A stretch of DNA of 45,880 bases from an uncultured Prevotella sp. (lineage in GTDB: Bacteria; Bacteroidota; Bacteroidia; Bacteroidales; Bacteroidaceae). Position 1 is the first letter of the stretch; each line of letters begins with the position of its first letter. The notes beneath the pieces are model-generated. The model was not told the origin of the DNA. It did no database searches and saw only the letters and a program-made list of their open reading frames with translations. Shown here in pieces: positions 17,112 to 24,671 of the stretch. Both the position numbers and the translations under genes were made by a program. The stretch spans positions 1-45,880 of the forward strand of contig USRA01000010.1 in NCBI GenBank assembly GCA_900557035.1. The letters are read 5' to 3'.

Positions 17112-18386
17112 ATGGATACAAAACATATTAAGATAAGCGATTATAATTACGATTTACCTGATGAGCGCATCGCCAAGTTTCCTATCGCACAGCGCGACCA
17201 CAGCAAACTGCTGGTCTATAAGCATGGCGAGGTAAGCGACGATGTGTTCTTCCATCTTCCCGACTATCTGCCAAAGGGAGCCATGATGGTATTCAATAAT
17301 ACCAAGGTTATCCAGGCGCGCATGCATTTCCGCAAGGAGACGGGAGCACTCATTGAGGTGTTCCTGATGGAGCCTGCTGCACCTACCGACTATGAGCTGA
17401 TGTTCCAGACTTCGGGCCACTGCTCATGGCTCTGTATGATTGGTAACCTGAAGAAATGGAAAGAGGGAAGTCTGAAGCGTGACTTCGAGATCAAGGGTCA
17501 TCAGCTTACTCTCTCTGCTACCATGCGACGTGGAGATGCCCTCAGCGCAGAGGCTTCAGAGATGGTAGCCAAGGGTGGCGGCACCAACTACTGGGTGGAT
17601 TTCGACTGGGACAACGAGCACGTTTCCTTTGCCGAGATTCTTGAGGCAGTAGGAGAGTTGCCTATCCCTCCATATCTGAACCGCAAGACTGAAGAGAGTG
17701 ACAAGACCACTTATCAGACCGTATATTCCAAGATCAAGGGTAGTGTGGCTGCCCCAACAGCCGGTCTGCATTTCACCGATGCGGTGCTCCAGGACCTGGA
17801 TGCGCATGGCATTGACCGTGAAGAGGTAACCCTTCATGTAGGAGCGGGAACCTTCAAGCCGGTGAAGAGTCTTGAGATAGAAGGTCATCAGATGCATACT
17901 GAATATATCGTGGTTCATCGTCGCAGTCTGGAGAAGCTCATCAAGCACGAGTGCCAGGTCATCGCCGTGGGAACCACCAGTGTGCGCACCATCGAGAGTC
18001 TCTATTATATGGGTGTGCATCTCATCAAGCATCCTGAGGCAAGTGAAGAAGATCTGCATGTAAACCAGTGGGATCCTTACGAGCTGTCGGCAGATGGCAA
18101 TCTGGTGGATGACATCACTCCGGTGCAGGCTATCCAGGCAATTGTCGATTACCTCGACCGCAACGGATTGGAAGCCCTGCACTCCAGCACGCAGATCATC
18201 ATCGCACCGGGCTACACCTATAAGATAGTAAAGATGCTGGTAACCAATTTCCATCAGCCTCAGAGCACGCTCCTGCTTCTGGTGAGTGCTTTCCTGCATG
18301 GTGATTGGAAGAAGGTATATGATTATGCCCTCTCGCATGATTTCCGCTTCTTGAGCTACGGAGATTCCTCCCTGCTCATTCCTTAG
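17112..18386 (+). CDS. queA: S-adenosylmethionine:tRNA ribosyltransferase-isomerase QueA
   Basis: Makes epoxyqueuosine in the wobble position of tRNAs by transferring the ribosyl part of SAM to preQ1. 424 residues, longer than the ~356 of E. coli but normal for Bacteroidota. Landmarks are YDLPDERIAKFP near the N-terminus, MMVFNNTKVIQARM, KGSVAAPTAGLHFTD, LHVGAGTFKPVK, HTEYI, AVGTTSVRTIES, IIIAPGYTYK and LVTNFHQPQSTLLLLVSAF. Preceded by heptad-repeat copy 4 and followed by copy 5, so its expression may depend on these leaders. Confidence 0.95.
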   Translation: MDTKHIKISDYNYDLPDERIAKFPIAQRDHSKLLVYKHGEVSDDVFFHLPDYLPKGAMMVFNNTKVIQARMHFRKETGALIEVFLMEPAAPTDYELMFQTSGHCSWLCMIGNLKKWKEGSLKRDFEIKGHQLTLSATMRRGDALSAEASEMVAKGGGTNYWVDFDWDNEHVSFAEILEAVGELPIPPYLNRKTEESDKTTYQTVYSKIKGSVAAPTAGLHFTDAVLQDLDAHGIDREEVTLHVGAGTFKPVKSLEIEGHQMHTEYIVVHRRSLEKLIKHECQVIAVGTTSVRTIESLYYMGVHLIKHPEASEEDLHVNQWDPYELSADGNLVDDITPVQAIQAIVDYLDRNGLEALHSSTQIIIAPGYTYKIVKMLVTNFHQPQSTLLLLVSAFLHGDWKKVYDYALSHDFRFLSYGDSSLLIP

Positions 18387-18397
18387 GAAGAAGAATA

Positions 18398-18470
18398 AAG
18401 TGAAGAGTGAAGAACGAAGAGTGAAGAATTCATTTGCTTTGCTAATCATAAAGTTCAAAGTTCAAAGTAA
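18398..18470 (+). repeat. Heptad-repeat leader, copy 5 (before ABC-F gene)
   Basis: GTGAAGAGTGAAGAACGAAG, another GTGAAGA unit, then GCTAATCATAAAGTTCAAAG and one more AAGTTCA heptad, ending 6 nt before the ATG at 18477. It is closest to copy 1 in structure. Confidence 0.8.
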
Positions 18471-18476
18471 AATAGT

Positions 18477-20465
18477 ATGATTTCAGTAGAAGGACTGAAA
18501 GTAGAGTTTGGCGTAAAGCCACTTTTCAATGATGTAAGCTTCGTAATCAACGACCGCGACCGCATTGCCCTGGTAGGTAAGAATGGTGCCGGCAAATCTA
18601 CGATGCTGAAGATTCTATGTGGATTGCAGAAGCCAACTTCCGGCGTAGTGGCTATCCCTAATGAAACCACCATCGGCTATCTGCCGCAGGTGATGAAACT
18701 GCAGGATGATACCACCGTAAAGCAGGAAACCCGAAAGGCTTTCGCCCACAATACCGAGATGAAGGCGCGCCTCGACAAGATGCAGCAGGAAATGGCCGAC
18801 CGCACCGACTACGAGAGCGAGAGCTATGCCCAGCTCGTGGAGAAGTTCACCCAGGAACATGATCGCTATATGATGATGGGCGGTGAAAACTACGAGGCAG
18901 AAATAGAGCGCACATTGAGCGGTCTGGGTTTCACCCGTGAAGATTTCGACCGTCCTACCCGAGAGTTCTCCGGCGGATGGCGTATGCGTATCGAGCTGGC
19001 AAAAATCCTGCTTCAGAAGCCGGATGTGCTCCTCCTCGATGAGCCTACCAACCATCTTGATATCGAGAGTATCCAGTGGCTGGAGCAGTTCCTGGCGCAG
19101 AGTGCCAAGGCGGTGGTGCTGGTAAGTCACGACCGTGCCTTTATCAATAATGTAACCAACCGCACCCTTGAGATTACCTGCGGAAGGGTAGAGGATTATA
19201 AGGTGAAATACGACGAGTATGTGGTACTTCGTGCCGAGCGCCGCGAGCAGCAGCTCCGTGCCTACGAGAACCAGCAGAAAGAAATAGCAGATATCAAGGA
19301 CTTCATCGAGCGTTTCCGCTATAAGCCAACCAAGGCTGTACAGGTGCAGAGCCGCATCAAGCAGTTGGAGAAAATCGTTCCTATCGAGGTGGATGAGGTG
19401 GATACCAAGCAGATGCACCTCAAGTTCCCTCCTTGTCTCCGAAGCGGTGATTATCCGGTCATCTGCGATGAGGTGAGAAAGGATTATGGCGAGCATACCG
19501 TCTTCGACCATGTGAATCTTACCATCAAGCGTGGCGAGAAAGTGGCGTTCGTAGGTAAGAACGGTGAGGGTAAATCTACCCTGGTGAAGTGTATCATGGG
19601 CGAGATTCCTTTTACGGGCAATCTCAAGATAGGTCATAACGTGCAGATTGGTTATTTTGCACAGAACCAGGCACAGCTGCTTGATGAGAAACTTACCATT
19701 TTCCAGACCATCGACAATGTGGCTACCGGCGAGATGCGTCTCAAGGTGAACGATCTCTTGGGTGCCTTTATGTTTGGTGGCGAAACTTCCGAAAAATATG
19801 TCAAGGTGCTGAGTGGAGGAGAGCGCAGTCGTTTGGCGATGATCAAGCTTCTGCTCGAACCGGTGAATCTCCTGATTCTCGATGAGCCTACCAACCATCT
19901 CGATATGCAGTCGAAGGATGTGTTGAAGGAAGCCATCAAGGCATTCGACGGCACCGCCATCATCGTGAGCCACGACCGTGAGTTCCTCGACGGACTGGTA
20001 GATAAGGTATATGAGTTTGCCGGTGGTAAAGTACGTGAGCATCTGGGCGGTATCTACGATTATCTCCGTGCCCACAATGCCGAGAGCATCAGTCAGGCAC
20101 TTGCCAATCAGTCAGGAATGTCATCTGCCGGTTCTCCATCGGGTTCCGCTTCATCCTCTTCCTCTTCTTCAACCTCATCATCTGCTTCTTCTTCCGAAGT
20201 ATCCTCCGGCAAGCTCAGCTATGCCGAGCATAAGGAGCAGCAGAAGAAGATACGCAAGGCAGAGAAGGCAGTGAAGGAATGCGAGACGAAGATAGAAAAG
20301 CTCGAAACCCGCAAGGCAGAGATTGATGCCCTCCTGATGAAGCCAGAGAATGCTACGAATATGGAACTCGTTACCGAATATACCGAGCTGATGAAGAGCC
20401 TGGATGAGGAAAACGAGAACTGGATGATGCTCTCAGAAGAGCTGGAGGAAGTGAAGAATTCGTAA
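18477..20465 (+). CDS. ABC-F family ATPase
   Basis: 662-residue cytoplasmic protein with two ABC ATPase domains and no membrane segment: Walker A GKNGAGKS and GKNGEGKS, signatures FSGGWRMRI and LSGGERSRL, Walker B VLLLDEPTNHLD and LLILDEPTNHLD. The linker between domains contains the basic helix pair typical of ABC-F proteins, which act on the ribosome in translation or antibiotic protection. After the second domain comes a linker of almost pure serine (about residues 547-580) and a C-terminal coiled-coil (HKEQQKKIRKAEKAVKECET), as in Uup-type members. Housekeeping function is more likely than resistance. Confidence 0.9.
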   Translation: MISVEGLKVEFGVKPLFNDVSFVINDRDRIALVGKNGAGKSTMLKILCGLQKPTSGVVAIPNETTIGYLPQVMKLQDDTTVKQETRKAFAHNTEMKARLDKMQQEMADRTDYESESYAQLVEKFTQEHDRYMMMGGENYEAEIERTLSGLGFTREDFDRPTREFSGGWRMRIELAKILLQKPDVLLLDEPTNHLDIESIQWLEQFLAQSAKAVVLVSHDRAFINNVTNRTLEITCGRVEDYKVKYDEYVVLRAERREQQLRAYENQQKEIADIKDFIERFRYKPTKAVQVQSRIKQLEKIVPIEVDEVDTKQMHLKFPPCLRSGDYPVICDEVRKDYGEHTVFDHVNLTIKRGEKVAFVGKNGEGKSTLVKCIMGEIPFTGNLKIGHNVQIGYFAQNQAQLLDEKLTIFQTIDNVATGEMRLKVNDLLGAFMFGGETSEKYVKVLSGGERSRLAMIKLLLEPVNLLILDEPTNHLDMQSKDVLKEAIKAFDGTAIIVSHDREFLDGLVDKVYEFAGGKVREHLGGIYDYLRAHNAESISQALANQSGMSSAGSPSGSASSSSSSSTSSSASSSEVSSGKLSYAEHKEQQKKIRKAEKAVKECETKIEKLETRKAEIDALLMKPENATNMELVTEYTELMKSLDEENENWMMLSEELEEVKNS

Positions 20466-20493
20466 TTAATAAACAATAATAAATAACGAGAAA

Positions 20494-22527
20494 ATGAAAA
20501 TGAAGTACATCCTTCCGATGATGATGCTCGCAGCCATGCCTTTGGCTGCTGATGCTCAGAACAAGTCGGGACTTGTCTTGAGCAATCTTGACAAGACAGC
20601 AAAGCCTGCTGATGATTTCTATCAGTTTGCTACCGGTGGCTGGCAGAAGAACAATCCGCTGCCTGCTGCCTACAGCCGTTATGGTAGTTTCGATCAGTTG
20701 GCTGAGAACAGCAACAAGCGTATCAACTCTATCCTTGATGAACTCAAGAAGAAGACCTACAAGGCTGGAACCATCGAACAGAAGCTTTCCGATTTCTATA
20801 AGTTGGCACTCGATATCGACCGTCGCAACAAGGAGGGCATTGCTCCTGTAAAGCCTCTCCTCGACGAGATTGCTGCTGCCAAGACCAAGACTGATCTCCA
20901 GAACTTGCAGGTGAAATATGCCATGCAGGGCTTGGGCGTAGGTTTCGGTACTGGTTTCGGTGCTGATGAGAAGAACGTTACCATGAACATCTACAATGTG
21001 ATGCAGGGTGGCTTGACTCTCGGTTCCAAGGATTATTACCTCAACAACGATGCTGCTACCGTAGCCATCCGTGAGGCTTTCAAGACCTATGTGGCAAAGA
21101 TGTTCCAGCTCTATGGCTTCTCTGCTGCCGATGCTGCCAAGAAGGCACAGAAGGTATTCCTCCACGAGACCAGTCTTGCTACTATCTCCAAGAGCCGTAC
21201 CGAACTCCGTGACCCACAGGCTAACTACAACAAGATGAGCCTGAAGCAGTTTAAGGAGAATTATCCAAACATTCCTCTTGAGGCATTGGCTAACGGCGAG
21301 GGCATCAAGAGCGAATATATCCAGGAGATGATTGTGGGTCAGCCTGCATTCATGGCTGGTTACGACAAGATTACTGCTGCTGAGGATGCTGAGACCTTGA
21401 AGGCTTTGATGGAGTGGAGTGTCATCGGCAGCTCTTCTGCTTATCTCACCGATGCAATCCGTGAGGCAAACTTCGATTTCTTCGGCAAGACCATGAGTGG
21501 CAGAAAGGAAGATCATCCATTGTGGAAGCGTGCTACTTCTCAGGTAGATGCTCAGATGGGTGAGGCGCTCGGTAGAATCTACTGCAAGAAGTTCTTCCCA
21601 GAGTCTTCCAAGAAGATGATGGAGACTTTGGTCAAGAATCTCCAGGTGAGTCTCGGTCAGCGTATCGATGCTCAGAAGTGGATGAGTGCAGAGACCAAGG
21701 CTGCAGCTCACAATAAGCTCGATAAGTTCTATGTCAAGATTGGTTACCCTAACCAGTGGACTGACTATAGCAAACTTACCATCGATCCATCCAAGAGTTT
21801 CTATGAGAACGTGATGGCTTGCCGTCAGTTCCGCAACAATAAGGAGATTGCTGAGAAGGCTGGTAAGCCAGTCAACAGAGATGAGTGGTATATGACTCCT
21901 CAGACTGTGAATGCATACTATAATCCTACCACCAATGAGATCTGCTTCCCAGCAGGTATCCTCCAGTATCCATTCTTTGATGCCAAGGCTGACGAGGCAT
22001 TCAACTATGGTGCTATCGGTGTAGTGATTGGTCATGAGATGACTCACGGTTTCGACGATCAGGGTCGCCAGTATGATGCCAGCGGTAACCTGAAGGATTG
22101 GTGGACAGCTGCCGATGCTGAGGGCTTCAACAAGCGTGCAGATATGTATGCAGATTTCTTCAGCAACATCAAGGTATTGCCTGATTTGAATGCCAACGGT
22201 CGCTTCACATTGGGTGAGAACCTTGCCGACCACGGTGGTTTGATGGTATCCTTCAATGCATTCAAGAATGCTACAGCCAAGAAGCCATTGAAGAACAAGG
22301 ACGGTTTCACTGCAGATCAGCGTTTCTTCCTGGCTTACGCAGGTGTATGGGGTCAGAACATCACCGAGAAGGAAATCCGCAACCGTGTGAAGAACGATCC
22401 TCATGCACTTGGCAAGTGGCGTGTAGATGGTGCTCTTCCTCACATTGATGCCTGGTATGAGGCATTCGGTGTAAAGCAGGGCGACAAGATGTTCATTCCT
22501 AAGAATGAGCGTTTGGAGCTTTGGTAA
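20494..22527 (+). CDS. M13-family zinc metallopeptidase (PepO-like)
   Basis: 677-residue secreted peptidase of the neprilysin family. Signal peptide ends near LAADAQ. The zinc site HEMTH is at residues 514-518, the third ligand Glu in FTLGENLADHGG; the family segments NAYYNPTTNEICFPAGILQ and FFLAYAGVW are present. It probably cleaves oligopeptides in the periplasm or outside the outer membrane. The gene follows the ABC-F gene after 28 nt and ends at a strong terminator. A 690-codon open frame on the opposite strand is a shadow. Confidence 0.94.
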   Translation: MKMKYILPMMMLAAMPLAADAQNKSGLVLSNLDKTAKPADDFYQFATGGWQKNNPLPAAYSRYGSFDQLAENSNKRINSILDELKKKTYKAGTIEQKLSDFYKLALDIDRRNKEGIAPVKPLLDEIAAAKTKTDLQNLQVKYAMQGLGVGFGTGFGADEKNVTMNIYNVMQGGLTLGSKDYYLNNDAATVAIREAFKTYVAKMFQLYGFSAADAAKKAQKVFLHETSLATISKSRTELRDPQANYNKMSLKQFKENYPNIPLEALANGEGIKSEYIQEMIVGQPAFMAGYDKITAAEDAETLKALMEWSVIGSSSAYLTDAIREANFDFFGKTMSGRKEDHPLWKRATSQVDAQMGEALGRIYCKKFFPESSKKMMETLVKNLQVSLGQRIDAQKWMSAETKAAAHNKLDKFYVKIGYPNQWTDYSKLTIDPSKSFYENVMACRQFRNNKEIAEKAGKPVNRDEWYMTPQTVNAYYNPTTNEICFPAGILQYPFFDAKADEAFNYGAIGVVIGHEMTHGFDDQGRQYDASGNLKDWWTAADAEGFNKRADMYADFFSNIKVLPDLNANGRFTLGENLADHGGLMVSFNAFKNATAKKPLKNKDGFTADQRFFLAYAGVWGQNITEKEIRNRVKNDPHALGKWRVDGALPHIDAWYEAFGVKQGDKMFIPKNERLELW

Positions 22528-22539
22528 AGATCAAATATG

Positions 22540-22578
22540 AAAAAGGCTGCGTTACCACCGGGTGACGCAGCCTTTTTT
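22540..22578. terminator. Bidirectional rho-independent terminator
   Basis: A-tract, then GGCTGCGTTACC pairing with GGTGACGCAGCC (one G-T wobble), then T6. Because the stem is flanked by A-run and T-run it can stop transcription both from the M13 gene (plus) and from the BREX operon (minus). The brxL stop codon touches the T-tract. Confidence 0.9.
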
Positions 22579-24659
22579 CATACATTTTTATTCTTCATGA
22601 ATGTTGCGGTAAACTCCTTACACTTACGCATATCCTGTTTTGATGATGCAATAGAGTAGGGACTATATTTTTCAAACATGTCAAGACCACGTCCAAGCGT
22701 AATTGTCCATCCTGTATCTGTTTTGATACATCTGTCATGAAAGTCTCTGAACTTGTAGGTAAACTCAATGCCATAAGAAGCAAGGTCGTCCTTGATGTCA
22801 TCAAGCTTGTCAATCAAGTCTGGTATCTTGTCTTCCTCTTCATTAGTGAAAAGGTTCAGTTTCAAGTCATCCACAGGACGTGTATTGATAAGCATCAGAG
22901 CAAACTCCATGAAGTTTTTGATCTGCCATGAAGCACGTATATATGGATCTTCAACGGTTATTTCCTTTGCTTCTCTCATATAAGGTGCAAATAACTTCTC
23001 ATAACTTACGCCAGTCTGGCCCATTCTGAACGACATACTCTTTTCTTGTAGAATAGGTATGCGTGGACGTTTGGATTTCGGTTCTTCTGTATGATCTTCA
23101 GTCGTAGGTGGTTCTACTTTCTGATTGCTTCCTTGTTCCAATATCTCATTGCTTCCTTGTTCCAATATCTGATTGCTTCCTTGTTCCAATGTCTCATTGC
23201 TTACTTGTTCCAAAGTCTCAATGCTTACTTCAGAACCGGTTTTCAGGTTGATGTACTTGAACTTTGCAGGCTCTGCCATGAATGTTTCATCAATCAGATA
23301 GAGCTGATCCTTCACACGTTTACGACCTTCTGCAGCAAAGTCAACCAGTTCATAGGCCTCCTGGTCGGTCATCTTACCATCAGGATAGATGAGTTTCATC
23401 ATACCAGAGAATGTCTTACGGATAGCAAGATGGTCACGTTCTGAGAGAGAACCGTCAAACTTCGCATAATCATTCAGTACTGCTGTTCTGTCATCATTGC
23501 GCATTTCGTGAAGTACGGCAGCAATGTAGTCGGTAATAAGACCATATCCCTTGGAGAAACTGTTCTTCTTCAACATCTTGATTTCCCAACCTGGATTGTA
23601 GAGATGGATTCGGTCGAGGAACGCACCCTTGATGAATGATGTAGGAATGCTCTCAAACAGATGGCTGTTCTTCAACATATATGAAACAGTATGCTTGGTA
23701 TTACCTACGAAAGACATGGATGCACTAGCCTCGTGGGTTCCCTTACCACGGTTGAACGACTTGTTGGCAAGATAGTTCTGCATCGTGTCGATGAGCACTG
23801 CATCCACATTACGGCCTTTCTGCTGTTCAAACTCGTCCCATGCCACAACATCCCAATAGCCTACCAGTCCGAGAATTTCCTTGTTGCCCTGGATTTTCAC
23901 GAAAAGTCGGGCAGAGGTTACGTCACCACCACTGACAAGTACGCCATAAGGAGACAGTTCCTGGAATACATGAGATTTACCTGTTCCCTTTGGACCCAAT
24001 TCCATGAAATTGAAGTTGTTTTCCACATGAGGGAGAAGACGAGCCAAAGTGATGAACTTCTCACGGCGGTTCATTGCCTCAGGGTTCAGACCCACGGTAT
24101 GCATCAGGAAGTCAATCCATTCCTCCGTAGTGAAGTTCTTGCGTTGGTCGATATATTCCTGCAGGTCGATATTTGAAATCTGGATAGGCTTCAATGTCTG
24201 GATTTCCCATCTCACCTTGACGTTTTCACCACTGATATAGCCAATGGTAACGATGCACCAAACTCCATTGCCACTCAGCAATTTTGGGTTCTTACGCACG
24301 TAGTCAGTACCGATAGGCACTCCTGTCAATCCCAGATTAGCAAATGTTGCCTGATACTCATCGTTTTTCTCGTTGAGTACAACAGTCACTTTATCGATGA
24401 TGCGATGTCTGCCATTCTCACGTATGATTCCTTTAACTGATTCTGCTTCAGCACGGTGAACATAATTGTTTTGGATAACTTGCTTCACCTTTTCCAAACC
24501 TTCGTTGATGATTTCTTCATCATCACTGGCGCAATACTGCCCCAGCAGGTATTCCAACACGTATGTAGGAACAGGCAGACCTCCCTTCACGAGGAAAGCC
24601 AAATCCTTTCTTACCACTTTGCCTATGAAGGCATTCATTACTTTCTGTTGTAAATCCAT
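22578..24659 (-). CDS. brxL: BREX protein BrxL (Lon-like AAA+), with MIT_C-like C-terminus
   Basis: 693 residues; last gene of the BREX operon, 12 nt after pglZ. N-terminal domain, then an AAA+ core with Walker A GPKGTGKS (about 221-228) and Walker B region DVVAWDEFEQQ. A linker with tandem 8-residue repeats ([EQ]xLEQ[GV]SN) follows. The last ~150 residues (EITVEDPYIRASWQIKNFME; FRDFHDRCIKTDTGWTITLG; GRGLDMF) resemble the MIT_C phospholipase-D-like domain and not the Lon Ser-Lys protease domain of classical BrxL. BrxL is a DNA-binding AAA+ ring required for phage defence in several BREX systems. The domain swap is inferred from motifs. Confidence 0.88.
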   Translation of the reverse strand: MDLQQKVMNAFIGKVVRKDLAFLVKGGLPVPTYVLEYLLGQYCASDDEEIINEGLEKVKQVIQNNYVHRAEAESVKGIIRENGRHRIIDKVTVVLNEKNDEYQATFANLGLTGVPIGTDYVRKNPKLLSGNGVWCIVTIGYISGENVKVRWEIQTLKPIQISNIDLQEYIDQRKNFTTEEWIDFLMHTVGLNPEAMNRREKFITLARLLPHVENNFNFMELGPKGTGKSHVFQELSPYGVLVSGGDVTSARLFVKIQGNKEILGLVGYWDVVAWDEFEQQKGRNVDAVLIDTMQNYLANKSFNRGKGTHEASASMSFVGNTKHTVSYMLKNSHLFESIPTSFIKGAFLDRIHLYNPGWEIKMLKKNSFSKGYGLITDYIAAVLHEMRNDDRTAVLNDYAKFDGSLSERDHLAIRKTFSGMMKLIYPDGKMTDQEAYELVDFAAEGRKRVKDQLYLIDETFMAEPAKFKYINLKTGSEVSIETLEQVSNETLEQGSNQILEQGSNEILEQGSNQKVEPPTTEDHTEEPKSKRPRIPILQEKSMSFRMGQTGVSYEKLFAPYMREAKEITVEDPYIRASWQIKNFMEFALMLINTRPVDDLKLNLFTNEEEDKIPDLIDKLDDIKDDLASYGIEFTYKFRDFHDRCIKTDTGWTITLGRGLDMFEKYSPYSIASSKQDMRKCKEFTATFMKNKNV
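23120..23215 (-). repeat. 24-bp tandem repeat array inside brxL
   Basis: Four consecutive 24-bp units starting at 23120, 23144, 23168 and 23192 (plus-strand unit TCTSATTGCTTCCTTGTTCC + AATA and variants), and a degenerate fifth unit. In frame; each unit encodes 8 residues. Copy number can change without frameshift. Confidence 0.85.
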
Positions 24660-24671
24660 ATGCAGTATTCC

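Noticed and set aside
18615..20075. 486-codon minus-strand open frame opposite the ABC-F gene
   Set aside because: Codon-bias shadow; no family features and the plus-strand gene has all ABC motifs.
20371..22443. 690-codon minus-strand open frame opposite the M13 peptidase gene
   Set aside because: Shadow of a strongly biased gene; no signal peptide, motif or leader of its own.
23120..23239. CRISPR array in the brxL region
   Set aside because: Units are contiguous 24-bp repeats without spacers and in frame with the protein.
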